A DNA stretch of 64,000 nucleotides from Clostridia bacterium (GCA_017456145.1 JAFTJZ010000026.1:124001-188000), one strand, 5' to 3'; counted from the stretch's first letter, positions 54,194-63,011 are shown. Translations and numbers: made by a program. The notes: generated by a model from the letters alone, not told the origin.

Positions 54194-55816
54194 ATGATGA
54201 AATTAACCTACGCTATTTACGGATTGAACAGTGAGGCCGACGAAACACGGCTGATCGAGACGATCAAGCTTGCTTATCCTTCGCTGGACGTTTCTGCAAG
54301 CTATCTTTGTGCAACAATGACCATCCGCATGGAAAATGAAGGAGAGCAATCGTTTGACGAGCAGCTGAAGGCGCTCTGCGCGACAGCAGGCTTTGATCTG
54401 CAGCTGCCCCCCACCAAAAGTCAAGAACCCAATATAAAGAAAAAGAAACCGAAGAGCGGCAAAGGCACCGTTCCCGTTGCGGTCTTTGTTGCATCTCTTT
54501 GCGCTGTACTGGTTCTCTCTGTTCTGCTCACTTATACCTTTACCACAGGGATGTTCAACTCCAAGCTGCGCGAGCTTTATTTATCCGGCAACGGCACACT
54601 GATCTCCGGCTCGGTGGAAAAGGATGAATATCAGGAGCTGGATCTGATCAGAGAGCTGTTCGATGCATATTCTGTCTACGATCTTGACGACGAAGAAATG
54701 ATGACCTCCATCCTGAAGTCTTACGTCGCCGCGACAGGAGATATTTACGCCGTCTATTATACCGCCGAGGAGCTTGAGGAGCTGTTTACCGATGATTCGG
54801 GCGAGATGGTCGGAATCGGGGTCAGCGTTGTCAACACCTTGGTGCCGGTCAACGGTGTGGAATACAATCTTCTTACGGTTATCACAACCTACAAAGACAG
54901 CCCCGCAGCCGAGGCGGGGATTCAGCCCGGTGATATCATTTACAGCCTGATTGATCAGAACGGTGAGACGGTATACGTCGACGTTGTAGGTCAGACACAG
55001 GCGATCAACATGATCCGCGGTCTTGAGGGCAGTGAAGTAACACTTACCATTCTTCGCCCTGAGGGGGATGAAACTTATACCCCCATGACGCTGACCATGG
55101 AGCGACGTGCCATTGAAACACTTTCGGTGGAATACAGTATATCCAGTGCCGATCAGACAATCGGTATTGTAACCATCAGCGAATTTGATATGACCACGCC
55201 TACGCAGTTCAAGCAGGCCATGGATGATCTGATCGGGCAGGGCTGTGATAAATTTGTCTTTGACCTGCGATATAACGGTGGCGGAGACCTGCAGTCTATC
55301 GAGGCTGTGCTGAGCACCATGCTGCAAGCCGGAGATCCCATGATCTACACGGTCGACAAAGAGGGGAATGAAGAGGTCGACGTTGTCAAGGTCGTGAAAT
55401 ACAGCGGCTATTTTGAGAGCTGCAGTGTTACTGCCGAGGATATCGGAAAATATCGCGGCTATGACATGGTGGTCTTGACCAATGAATATACGGCGAGTGC
55501 CGCGGAGCTCTTTACTGCAAATCTGCGTGATTACGACATTGCCACGCAGGTCGGTGTGACAACCTTCGGTAAGGGATGTATGCAGACGATTCTGGATCTT
55601 TCCTATTTTGGCGTAGAAGGCGGTCTTCGCCTGACCACGGCCTGGTATCTGCCGCCTTGCAAAGAGACGTATCACGATATCGGCATCGTTCCCGATCCTG
55701 AAAACGAGATTCCCTTTGATCAAACGCTTTTGGAAAAATACAGCAACGTATATCTGATCCCCGAAGATGAGGACAATCAGCTTGCTGCAGCAATTGATTT
55801 GTTACTCGGAAAATAA
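54194..55816 (+). CDS. S41-family (C-terminal processing) protease with PDZ domain
   Basis: About 540 aa from tandem ATG codons at 54194. A cytoplasmic N-terminal domain of about 80 residues (TYAIYGLNSEADETRLIETI.. to AGFDLQ) looks like a beta-alpha-beta fold of the HMA type without its Cys pair. A lysine-rich stretch (80-91) and one membrane helix (about 93-117) follow, so the rest is outside. A PDZ domain (about 230-310: DSPAAEAGIQPGDIIYSL) and the S41 domain contain the catalytic Ser in TASAAELFTANL and Lys in TFGKGCMQT, as in CtpA/CtpB. CtpB-type enzymes act in sporulation signalling. Substrate unknown. Confidence 0.9.
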   Translation: MMKLTYAIYGLNSEADETRLIETIKLAYPSLDVSASYLCATMTIRMENEGEQSFDEQLKALCATAGFDLQLPPTKSQEPNIKKKKPKSGKGTVPVAVFVASLCAVLVLSVLLTYTFTTGMFNSKLRELYLSGNGTLISGSVEKDEYQELDLIRELFDAYSVYDLDDEEMMTSILKSYVAATGDIYAVYYTAEELEELFTDDSGEMVGIGVSVVNTLVPVNGVEYNLLTVITTYKDSPAAEAGIQPGDIIYSLIDQNGETVYVDVVGQTQAINMIRGLEGSEVTLTILRPEGDETYTPMTLTMERRAIETLSVEYSISSADQTIGIVTISEFDMTTPTQFKQAMDDLIGQGCDKFVFDLRYNGGGDLQSIEAVLSTMLQAGDPMIYTVDKEGNEEVDVVKVVKYSGYFESCSVTAEDIGKYRGYDMVVLTNEYTASAAELFTANLRDYDIATQVGVTTFGKGCMQTILDLSYFGVEGGLRLTTAWYLPPCKETYHDIGIVPDPENEIPFDQTLLEKYSNVYLIPEDEDNQLAAAIDLLLGK

Positions 55817-55860
55817 TCGCGATCATGAACAAATTCAAATAAAAAGGAGAAAATACAATC

Positions 55861-56343
55861 ATGGCTAAAAAGCAAATGTACACCAGCGAAGGTTTGAAGA
55901 AACTGCAGGAAGAGCTGCTTTATCTGAAAACAACCCGCCGCGATGAAATTAAAAACGATATTGCCGTCGCACGTTCTTTTGGAGACTTGTCCGAGAATTC
56001 CGAGTACGATGAGGCAAGAAATGAGCAAGCGAAGAACGAGGCTCGCATCAAGGAGCTTGAGGAGCTGATCGATAATGCAGAGGTCATTGATGAAAATGAG
56101 ATCGATACCTCCGTTGTCAGCCTTGGCTCGGTCGTTCGCGTATTTGATGAGGAGCTGCAGGAGGAGATCGAATATTCTCTGGTCGGTTCCAACGAGGCAA
56201 ATCCGCTGCTGAGTCGTATTTCCGACCAGTCTCCGGTCGGCAGAGCATTGATGGGAACCCGCGAGGGTGCCGTACTGCACGTTGAGACCCCCTCCGGAGA
56301 GATCGTTTTGCGTGTGCTTGAGGTCACAAGACCCAAAGTCTGA
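55861..56343 (+). CDS. greA: transcription elongation factor GreA
   Basis: 160 aa. GreA rescues back-tracked RNA polymerase by stimulating transcript cleavage. An N-terminal coiled coil (about 1-75) with YTSEGLKKLQEELLYLKTTRR, and DLSENSEYDEARNEQ, which carries the acidic Asp/Glu tip. The C-terminal FKBP-like domain has SPVGRALMGTREGAVL and ends EIVLRVLEVTRP. It follows the S41 protease gene by 44 bp, with AAAAGGAG upstream. Confidence 0.96.
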   Translation: MAKKQMYTSEGLKKLQEELLYLKTTRRDEIKNDIAVARSFGDLSENSEYDEARNEQAKNEARIKELEELIDNAEVIDENEIDTSVVSLGSVVRVFDEELQEEIEYSLVGSNEANPLLSRISDQSPVGRALMGTREGAVLHVETPSGEIVLRVLEVTRPKV

Positions 56344-56350
56344 TGAACAA

Positions 56351-57139
56351 ATGGAAGACATGATGAACAATTCACTTCCCGATAACGACGAGCAAAAGCT
56401 GTCCGGTGAGGACGTCGATGTTGTGGAGCGCAGCCCTTTTTTGAAGTGGCTCGATAACTTTTGGTACCATTATAAATGGACGGTCATCATTATTGCTTTC
56501 TTTGCGATCGTTTTGATCGTCTGCGTAGCGCAGATGTTCAGCGATCCCGTATACGATATCAATATCACATATTGCGGTCCGTACGGTTTCAGCGCTGCAG
56601 AGGCTGAGCAGATGTACCTGGATCTTTCCGATGCACTTCCTGCAGATTTGAATGGCGACGGTGCCAAATATGCGGGCTTTATCCGTTATCAGGTCTATTC
56701 CGAGGCAGAGATCGAGGAGGAATGGCGACAGGTGGAGGCCGCAAGAAAAGATGCGGAGGCGAAGGGAGAGGATCCCGGTAAGATCACCTCCTCTATCAAT
56801 CTGGCGTATAACAGCGACCAATATTCGCAGTTTACCAATTCACTCCTGACGGGGCAGTGCTACATCTTCCTTTGCAGTCCTTTTATCTACGAAGAAATGA
56901 AATCGAGCGGTCGCGTCTGCCCGCTTTCCGACGCGCTGGATACCTTGCCAAGCTACGCTAATGACGAGTACACCGTGCTTTTGAAAGACACGCCGATGTA
57001 TCAAAATTCAGAGATCCTTCAAAAGCTGCCCGAAGACACGGTGGTATGCCTTTTGAATGAAATTCCGCAGCTTTTCGCACAAAGCAGTGAGGATGATCAT
57101 CTAAATGCGGTCAACACCTTTGCAGGAATGATCAAATAA
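56351..57139 (+). CDS. single-pass membrane protein of unknown function
   Basis: 262 aa from the ATG at 56351; the ribosome binding site is weak and the gene starts 7 bp after greA, so translation may be coupled to greA. The N-terminal 40 residues are acidic, followed by one membrane helix (about 44-65: WTVIIIAFFAIVLIVCVAQMF) and an extracytoplasmic domain of about 195 residues with INITYCGPYGFSAAEAEQMYL and the acidic segment EAEIEEEWRQVEAARKDAEAK. I recognise no family. It is closed by a terminator at 57145. Confidence 0.72.
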   Translation: MEDMMNNSLPDNDEQKLSGEDVDVVERSPFLKWLDNFWYHYKWTVIIIAFFAIVLIVCVAQMFSDPVYDINITYCGPYGFSAAEAEQMYLDLSDALPADLNGDGAKYAGFIRYQVYSEAEIEEEWRQVEAARKDAEAKGEDPGKITSSINLAYNSDQYSQFTNSLLTGQCYIFLCSPFIYEEMKSSGRVCPLSDALDTLPSYANDEYTVLLKDTPMYQNSEILQKLPEDTVVCLLNEIPQLFAQSSEDDHLNAVNTFAGMIK

Positions 57140-57144
57140 AAAAT

Positions 57145-57193
57145 AACGACTCTCTTTGACTGTCCGTTTGTCGACACAAAGAGAGTCGTTTTT
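57145..57193 (+). terminator. terminator
   Basis: A 14-bp stem AACGACTCTCTTTG/CAAAGAGAGTCGTT (57145-57158 with 57177-57190) followed by TTTC. The next gene has an extended -10 TGGTATAAT near 57208-57216 but no clear -35. Confidence 0.9.
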
Positions 57194-57269
57194 CATTCTT
57201 TTTCTGGTATAATACATTTGCGCGTAGGAAACTTAAAAATTTACGCCAAAAAACGAAAGGGGAAGAACG

Positions 57270-58103
57270 ATGAAAAACAACAAGATCAAAGCAAAAACCC
57301 GGGTCATCGCCTGTGTGCTTGGATGCACTCTGCTCTTGAGCGGCTGCGCACCGCAAGAGCAAATCAAAGATGACGTGGAGAATACAGGGGCATCCTCCGG
57401 GAACGACACTGCTGTGTATCAGGCACGATTGATGTATTATGAATCGCAGCTGAAGAGTCTGGAAGAGCAGCTGACCACCATGGACGAGCAGATGGCAGAG
57501 CTGCAAGCGGAGTATCTGGAGGAGGCGCAATCGATGCAAGAGGAAATCGAGGCACTGCGAGCCGACAACCAAAGGCTGCAGGAGGAAGTGGAAACAACGA
57601 AACAAAGCAGTAGCGAAGGAGACGCGCAAAGCGGCAATGACACTCCCAAAAATCCGGAGCCGCATCCGGAAAATGTCGGCACGGATCAGAATTCAGATGA
57701 AACACAAGGCAGCGGTAGGGAAGGTGTAACAAGCGCATATACCTATCAAACGACACAAAGCGGAATTATTCTGACAAAGTACATAGGCAAAGACAGTATC
57801 GTTACCGTGCCGGCTGCGTTGGATGGACAGAAGGTGATCGGACTTGCCGACAGCGTATTTGCGGGAACACAGGTCACAAAGGTAGTATTGCCGGAAACCG
57901 TACAAACACTTGGTTGGTTTACCTTCTACGGCTGCACCGCGCTGTGTGAGGTGAGCATCCCCGCGTCGGTCACAAATATCGGTTATGCTTCCTTTGACGG
58001 GTGCAGCAGCACTTTGACATTGACGGTTGCGGAAAATTCATATGCGCAAAAGTATGCAGCCAGCTTTGCGTTGCGTTATACGGTCGCAGACGTGCGATCA
58101 TAA
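57270..58103 (+). CDS. BspA-like leucine-rich-repeat lipoprotein
   Basis: 277 aa. A lipoprotein signal: basic start, hydrophobic core and lipobox LLSGC at about 24-28, so it is anchored to the outer face of the membrane. Residues about 52-110 form a charged coiled coil (ESQLKSLEEQLTTMDEQMAELQ..). After a Ser/Asn-rich linker comes a C-terminal BspA-type LRR_5 segment (about 160-265) with VTVPAALDGQKVIGLADSVFAG, VVLPETVQTLGWFTFYGCTALC and VSIPASVTNIGYASFDGCS. Such proteins are usually surface adhesins or binding modules in gut bacteria. The partner is unknown. Confidence 0.82.
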   Translation: MKNNKIKAKTRVIACVLGCTLLLSGCAPQEQIKDDVENTGASSGNDTAVYQARLMYYESQLKSLEEQLTTMDEQMAELQAEYLEEAQSMQEEIEALRADNQRLQEEVETTKQSSSEGDAQSGNDTPKNPEPHPENVGTDQNSDETQGSGREGVTSAYTYQTTQSGIILTKYIGKDSIVTVPAALDGQKVIGLADSVFAGTQVTKVVLPETVQTLGWFTFYGCTALCEVSIPASVTNIGYASFDGCSSTLTLTVAENSYAQKYAASFALRYTVADVRS

Positions 58104-58153
58104 GTATATACAGTCTGTTCACGCTTTACGCTCAACTGCCTAAAAGCATTTAT

Positions 58154-58220
58154 AAGGAAAAGCGGCACCCGATAAGGTACCGCCTTTCCTTGTGATAGTC
58201 GTCGAATGATCGGCGGCTTA
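58154..58220 (-). repeat. direct repeat R1, 3' of the anti-sigma gene
   Basis: Same sequence as R2 (59556-59617): a hairpin AAGGAAA..GCGG/CCGC..TTTCCTT (58154-58191) and the core GATAGTCGTCGAATGATCGG (58194-58213) followed by CGGCTTA. On the minus strand it forms a terminator-like stem with GCGGTACC. It begins 1 bp after the anti-sigma stop. Confidence 0.8.
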
Positions 58221-58221
58221 T

Positions 58222-58866
58222 TTATTCGTTAAGCAATGCATTGAGATTATCCCAAAATACACTTTCATCAGAATTGCCCATTGAAAGAATTTGATAGTAA
58301 CAATCGTTATACTCAAATTCAGCCGCAAAATTGTATTTATAGGTGGATCCATCTGTCCCACGTTTTTCATATTGAACAGTGACTCCATTAATTATTACCG
58401 TTTCTCCCTCGTCAACAAGATTTGCAATTTTGTTATTGTAAGGGGAAAAATGAATACCAAAACCAAATTCATCTTCGGGCATAATATTCACAAAGCTCAC
58501 GGCGTGATAGTTATTGACATTGTCAAGCTCGTGTACTAACCGCAGTTCGTAATCATTCAAAGTCGCAAAATCAATATTTTCTAACAAAGTATCGTTGCCA
58601 ACTACGGCGGCAAGTTCTTCATAGTTATCAAAGTATGTGTTACTTCTCTCAAAGATTTCATCTTCTGATAAGCACGAATGATAACCTATCAAATTAGGTA
58701 TTGCAAATACTCCTACCATAACAACAAGGCAGAGGCACGCTGCTATCGATGCCCACTTTATCCAAGCGTTCTTTTTCTTCTTTTGCACCTTCTCGGCAGG
58801 TGCAGCCTTCATGATGAGCTCGGGATCAAGACCGCTGAGGCTCATATAAATATTCTTATTCGTCAT
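58222..58866 (-). CDS. putative anti-sigma factor membrane protein
   Basis: 214 aa. It overlaps the ECF sigma gene by 4 bp and is probably its regulator. The N-terminal 30 residues are cytoplasmic (ALGLDPELIMKAAP, then a KKKK patch), one membrane helix spans about 36-54 (WIKWASIAACLCLVVMVGVFAI), and the extracellular part of about 155 residues has repeated acidic and asparagine-rich segments and no recognised domain. The sigma-antisigma layout, topology and translational coupling support the call, but no zinc-binding motif is seen, so this is only inferred. The DNA is visibly AT-rich relative to neighbours. Confidence 0.6.
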   Translation of the reverse strand: MTNKNIYMSLSGLDPELIMKAAPAEKVQKKKKNAWIKWASIAACLCLVVMVGVFAIPNLIGYHSCLSEDEIFERSNTYFDNYEELAAVVGNDTLLENIDFATLNDYELRLVHELDNVNNYHAVSFVNIMPEDEFGFGIHFSPYNNKIANLVDEGETVIINGVTVQYEKRGTDGSTYKYNFAAEFEYNDCYYQILSMGNSDESVFWDNLNALLNE

Positions 58867-59420
58867 ACGTCAAAGCCCTCCTTGTGTAAAAATTCTTTCA
58901 GCTTTTTTCTTGTGCGGAGCAAGAGGACGGTTACGGAGCTTTCTTTCATTCCGTACTCCTCCGCGATCTCGGCTACGGAGCTTGAGTACCAATACCGTCG
59001 CACAAAAACATTCTGCGTTTTGTCGGGCAAAGACCAAACGAACTTATTTAACGCTTCTCTCAAAGCAACACTCTCGCCAATGTTCTCTCCGCTGTCGCCC
59101 GCGGGAATACACTCGGCAAGCTCGTCAAGAACAAGCATCACTTGTCCTCCTCGTTTCTGCGTGTGGTATTCCTCATAACGGTCAAGGGAAAGCTGTCGGC
59201 TTATCATCCCAACGTATGGTTTTAGCGGGTCGGGACGATTGGGTGGAACGGTGTTCCACGTTTTGAGATAAGTATCGTTTACGATTTCTTTTGCATCTTC
59301 GTCATTTTCGAGAATGCGATATGCGATGTAATGGCAGTACCGTCCGTACTTCTTTTCAGTTTCGGATATAGCAGACTCCGAGCGCTCAAAATATAGATCT
59401 ACTATCTGCTTATCTTCCAT
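58863..59420 (-). CDS. ECF-type RNA polymerase sigma factor
   Basis: 185 aa. Sigma-2 region: SETEKKYGRYCHYIAYRILENDEDAKEIVNDTYLKTWN (about 19-56). Sigma-4 region with the helix-turn-helix: ALREALNKFVWSLPDKTQNVFVRRYWYSSSVAEIAEEYGMKESSVTVLLLRTRKKLKEF (about 120-178). ECF factors direct transcription in response to envelope signals and are usually held by a membrane anti-sigma factor, here the overlapping gene. The ATG follows GAAAGGAGTGTGAGTT. No convincing sigma-A -35 lies before it, so it may be autoregulated. Confidence 0.92.
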   Translation of the reverse strand: MEDKQIVDLYFERSESAISETEKKYGRYCHYIAYRILENDEDAKEIVNDTYLKTWNTVPPNRPDPLKPYVGMISRQLSLDRYEEYHTQKRGGQVMLVLDELAECIPAGDSGENIGESVALREALNKFVWSLPDKTQNVFVRRYWYSSSVAEIAEEYGMKESSVTVLLLRTRKKLKEFLHKEGFDV

Positions 59421-59555
59421 AACTCACACTCCTTTCGTGTGTTCTTGAAGGTCCTTCACCCTAAATAACGGGAAAATTACCATCCACACGACACTCTGAC
59501 GAAAACTTTTTTATATTATATCATATTTTTTCTAAATATATGTGAACTGAAATCA

Positions 59556-59617
59556 AAAAGCGGCACCCGATAAGGTACCGCCTTTCCTTGTGGTAGTCGT
59601 CGAATGATCGGCGGCTT
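59556..59617 (-). repeat. direct repeat R2, 3' of the lipoprotein gene
   Basis: Near-identical to R1: AAAAGCGGCACCCGATAAGG and the core GGTAGTCGTCGAATGATCGG. On the minus strand it gives GCGGTACC..GGGTGCCGC followed by TTTTTG, a terminator for the lipoprotein gene. It separates the lipoprotein unit from the sigma/anti-sigma unit. Confidence 0.8.
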
Positions 59618-59618
59618 G

Positions 59619-60242
59619 TTATTGAGAACTTTGCAACTCTGCAACTTCATCTAAAGATGTAACTAACTTAATATCTCCAACCTCTGCGTTTCCAAGCAAT
59701 AATCCATTTTGGGCAATAGTCTGAATTGCAATTACTTCATAATCACCAAGTGGCTCAACGGTTTCAAGTCGTATAAACATTTCTCTGAATATGTTTCGGA
59801 AAGTTTGAGCATTGACCTGCGATTCTGTCGGTATAATTGCTCGGAGTACAGCAAATGACAGTTCAGAGCTTGGCGTAAATTCAATCACTTTATTATTGAT
59901 CTTAATTATTTCGCTATCAATTTTAATAGTTATTTCCTTGTCCTTATCGGGTACAGCATCATATAATTGCATAATATCAAGCCGTAATTCTCTGCGGAGC
60001 AGATTATGCCAAACATACACGGTCTGAATCGTATCTGTTTCGGTTTTAGTAATCGCATAAGCAAACAACGCTTCATTTGGCAGGAGCATTTCTTCAATTA
60101 CATCATCGTTGGGATCATTTCGATCTTGGCTATTAAGCATATATGATGAAAAGAAAGCGTAGTTTTCTGACGACTTGTTGCACCCCGAAAACGCCGCAAG
60201 GCACAGAGTTATTGCAAATATCGTCAATAATATTCGTTTCAT
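59619..60242 (-). CDS. lipoprotein of unknown function
   Basis: 207 aa. The N-terminal signal has the lipobox AAFSGC (about 16-21), so it is a membrane-anchored extracytoplasmic protein. The mature part is acidic and mixed alpha/beta, with DDVIEEMLLPNEALFAYAI and IIPTESQVNAQTFRNIFREMFIRL; no known domain was recognised. The DNA is AT-rich compared with neighbouring genes. GGAGACAAAT precedes the ATG, and a partial copy of the same repeat (R3) lies just upstream. It is flanked by R2 and R3 in the same orientation, suggesting insertion or duplication of a module. Confidence 0.7.
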   Translation of the reverse strand: MKRILLTIFAITLCLAAFSGCNKSSENYAFFSSYMLNSQDRNDPNDDVIEEMLLPNEALFAYAITKTETDTIQTVYVWHNLLRRELRLDIMQLYDAVPDKDKEITIKIDSEIIKINNKVIEFTPSSELSFAVLRAIIPTESQVNAQTFRNIFREMFIRLETVEPLGDYEVIAIQTIAQNGLLLGNAEVGDIKLVTSLDEVAELQSSQ

Positions 60243-60260
60243 ATTTGTCTCCTTTTTTAT

Positions 60261-60287
60261 GATAGTCGTCGAATGATCGGCGGGCTT
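60261..60287 (-). repeat. direct repeat R3, partial, before the lipoprotein gene
   Basis: Core GATAGTCGTCGAATGATCGG (60261-60280) followed by CGGGCTT. On the minus strand it lies just before the ribosome binding site of the lipoprotein gene. Its other side reads GGAGAATAAAT, close to the CGAATAAAT that ends the anti-sigma gene at R1, so it may mark the 3' end of a lost gene. Confidence 0.65.
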
Positions 60288-60319
60288 AATTTATTCTCCA
60301 AGTAAGGTGCAGGAAAAAA

Positions 60320-60391
60320 CGCAAATTCCGCGCGGCAAAAAAGCCTATCGTCGGAATTTTTACGTAGGGGCTGCGCCAATGACGCAGCCCC
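60320..60391 (-). repeat. dispersed two-hairpin repeat, copy D (partial)
   Basis: Hairpin 1 GGGGCTGCGccaatGACGCAGCCCC (60367-60391). On the minus strand it continues through CCGACGATAGGC and CGCGCGGAATTTGCG, segments shared with copies B and C; hairpin 2 is missing. It sits directly after the alpha-mannosidase stop and may end that transcript. Confidence 0.75.
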
Positions 60392-60406
60392 ACATTTGAT
60401 AAATGA

Positions 60407-62962
60407 TTATGACAGTGCGATGGTGAGGATCTTCTTTGCGGGAACCTCAATGACCAGCTTGCCGTCCTTGATCGGGAGTGCCTCAAGCTTTTCCTCTCCC
60501 ATGGTAGTCAGAGCCGCGGTCTTGTACGCCTCGCCAAGCGAGATGGTCAGCGTGACGGTATGTGTGTCGGTGTTGAACAGACGCATGATGGTGGCACTGC
60601 TGTCCTCAGCCTTCTTGAAAGCAGACATACGGATGTACTCGTTATCGAAAGCAACGTAATCGGCCTTTGCGGGAGCAGAGCCTTCGTGAATGCCCGTACC
60701 GATCGCAAGAACGGCATTGCCGGCAAAGACGTAGCCAAGCCCGTAAGCCTCAGCCTGCTTGTCGGTTTCGTAAGGAACAACGGCATACTCCAGCGTGTAC
60801 TCGCCCTTGCATTGACCCTTCGGCGTGGGGAATTTACCCCAGTCACCGATCTCACCCACGCAGCGCAGCAGCGTGATGGCGATGGTATTCTTACCATTGC
60901 GCAGTATCTCATACTCGCAAAGTCCGCGGTTGGCGACCATCAGCGCGTCGCCGCCGTTGTCTGTCTCCAGCGTTACAAACGCCTGATCTCTTTGCGTGTT
61001 ATAGGGGATTCTCCAGGTGTGCGCGGGCTCGATACTGCGGCGAACCACGTCAAACTGACCCTCTGCAAGAACCGTGGTCGTCTGAATCTCGCTGTCAAAC
61101 AGCGCGCGGATGCGGTGGTTCTCAGCGCGGTTGTTGACGACCGTGCGGACGTCGGCACGGGCAACACCGTCGGAGAGTGTGACATAAGTGGTGATATCCG
61201 CATCCATGGCAATGTCGATCACTGCTTTGAAGGTGACGGAGTAGGGAGTGACCTTGTCCAGCGTGATGGTAGCCTTGGTGTCGGCGTTGGTCACGGGGAT
61301 ATCGCCCTCAACGGGACCGTAGTTATAAAGGTTACCGTAATCCTTGGTATCCTCAAACAGGTTCTGTGCAGCGTATACGCGGCCGGAACGCTTGTTGGTC
61401 AGATCGAAGGTACCGTTCTCGTTGAACTGAACGCGGACGTACTCGTTCTCCATGTAATCATTGCCATATTTGATGGCGGTCTTGAGATCGGCAGCCTGCT
61501 TTTTAACACTGTAGACCGAATATCCGATGCCGTGCGTTCTGACCTGCATCTCAACCTCAAAGCGATTGACGTACTTGGGTTGACGGAAACGGTCGTCGGG
61601 CAAGGTGTAGGTGAACTGGTTTCTGATGAGCTTGGTTTCAGCGGGAACGGGATTGCCGTTCTCATCAAAGATGGCAATGGCCTCAACCATATCGTCTTTC
61701 TCAAAATCAACGTTGGCGCGGACAGTAATGACAGAGTCGTTGGGCTCAAGGGAAAGAACGACGATTGCATGGTCGCCACCGCATCCCGAGGTGTCCACGG
61801 CAGCTGCCAGATAATCAAGAGAGCCGTCGCGCAAGCCCTCGCCGCAGGCGATGGACTTGGCAAAGCGCTGTTTCATCTCGTCGTAAATCTCGTCGCAGGA
61901 GCAGGAGCATATGGAGTCGTGCGGATGGTTCTGCATCAGCTTACGCCAAGCGTAGGTGAAGAAATCCTGCTTATACTTGCCGCCGTTGAGCATGGCAAGC
62001 ACGGAGACCGGCTCGGCAATTCTCTCCAGCAGATGCTGTGCGTCGTGGTTGTCCTGCTTGATGTCCACGCGCGCGGATGCGGTGTTGATCAGAAGGTTAT
62101 GCCCCGAGGTCAGCTGACCTGCGATCTCACCCTCGAAAACGCTGAGGTTATCCTTATTCTTGCGGATTTCCTCGATATATTCACCGAAGTTGGACTGTTT
62201 GACGACAACCTCGTCCTGTACCTCGTTAGCCAGCTTGATGGCCTTGTGAAGATCCATCTGAATGGGCTGATGGTCGCAGCCGTTCATACCGAGCAGGTGA
62301 TCGGTGGTGGCAAAACGGGAGGTGGAGGCAACGATATGCTTGAGTCTTTGCTTAAGCGCTTCGGGCTCGGTGGGGAGCTCCATAGCGTTGTGATACCAGT
62401 TGGCAAACATAACGCCGATGATCTCGGAGCCGTCGGGAGAGCGCCAGATGATCTCGCTCTTGGTCATGCCGTTTTGTTTGACGACCTCATTGTCCGTGCC
62501 GATGTCGTTGACACCACGACCGAAAATCGCGTTGTCAAAGCCGAAACCGCGCACGATCTGCGGCGCCTGAGAGACGTTACCGAAGGAATCGGGGAAGTAG
62601 CCGCTGTGAACGGGATCGGCGCCGATCTCCTTACAAAAACGGATGCCGTAGAGCATATTGCGGACGTTCGCCTCGCCGCTGGTGAGGTATTCGTCCTGCA
62701 GCTGATACCAAGGACCGATCTGAATCCGTCCTTCGCGGATCAGCTTATACAAACGATCCTTCATCTGAGGACGAATCTCCAGATAGTCCTCAACCACGAT
62801 GAACTGGCCGTCCATGTGATAATACGTGTAGTCCTCGTTTTCCTCCATGACCTGAATGAGATTGTCAAACAGATCGATCAAGCGAATGCGGTGCTTTTCA
62901 AAGGGAAGATACCACTCTCTGTCCCAATGGGAGTGAGGAATGATGTGCAACGTCTTTTTCAT
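60407..62962 (-). CDS. alpha-mannosidase, glycoside hydrolase family 38
   Basis: About 851 aa from the ATG at 62962 (AAAGGAGTAGTGATC before it); upstream in-frame codons lie in the promoter region. It removes alpha-linked mannose from glycans or their fragments, probably in the cytoplasm because no signal peptide is present. The family N-terminus is HIIPHSHWDREWYLPFE with zinc ligands His12 and Asp14, and GYFPDSFGNVSQAPQI carries the nucleophile/ligand Asp125. A helical middle (HDSICSCSCDEIYDEM, with the fourth ligand His) and a large C-terminal beta-sandwich follow. It has a TTGACT-17-TATAAT promoter and is monocistronic. Confidence 0.93.
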   Translation of the reverse strand: MKKTLHIIPHSHWDREWYLPFEKHRIRLIDLFDNLIQVMEENEDYTYYHMDGQFIVVEDYLEIRPQMKDRLYKLIREGRIQIGPWYQLQDEYLTSGEANVRNMLYGIRFCKEIGADPVHSGYFPDSFGNVSQAPQIVRGFGFDNAIFGRGVNDIGTDNEVVKQNGMTKSEIIWRSPDGSEIIGVMFANWYHNAMELPTEPEALKQRLKHIVASTSRFATTDHLLGMNGCDHQPIQMDLHKAIKLANEVQDEVVVKQSNFGEYIEEIRKNKDNLSVFEGEIAGQLTSGHNLLINTASARVDIKQDNHDAQHLLERIAEPVSVLAMLNGGKYKQDFFTYAWRKLMQNHPHDSICSCSCDEIYDEMKQRFAKSIACGEGLRDGSLDYLAAAVDTSGCGGDHAIVVLSLEPNDSVITVRANVDFEKDDMVEAIAIFDENGNPVPAETKLIRNQFTYTLPDDRFRQPKYVNRFEVEMQVRTHGIGYSVYSVKKQAADLKTAIKYGNDYMENEYVRVQFNENGTFDLTNKRSGRVYAAQNLFEDTKDYGNLYNYGPVEGDIPVTNADTKATITLDKVTPYSVTFKAVIDIAMDADITTYVTLSDGVARADVRTVVNNRAENHRIRALFDSEIQTTTVLAEGQFDVVRRSIEPAHTWRIPYNTQRDQAFVTLETDNGGDALMVANRGLCEYEILRNGKNTIAITLLRCVGEIGDWGKFPTPKGQCKGEYTLEYAVVPYETDKQAEAYGLGYVFAGNAVLAIGTGIHEGSAPAKADYVAFDNEYIRMSAFKKAEDSSATIMRLFNTDTHTVTLTISLGEAYKTAALTTMGEEKLEALPIKDGKLVIEVPAKKILTIALS

Positions 62963-63011
62963 GATCACTACTCCTTTAGTGTAATCGTTGCCCCCGCAGG
63001 GGATTTGGTTT

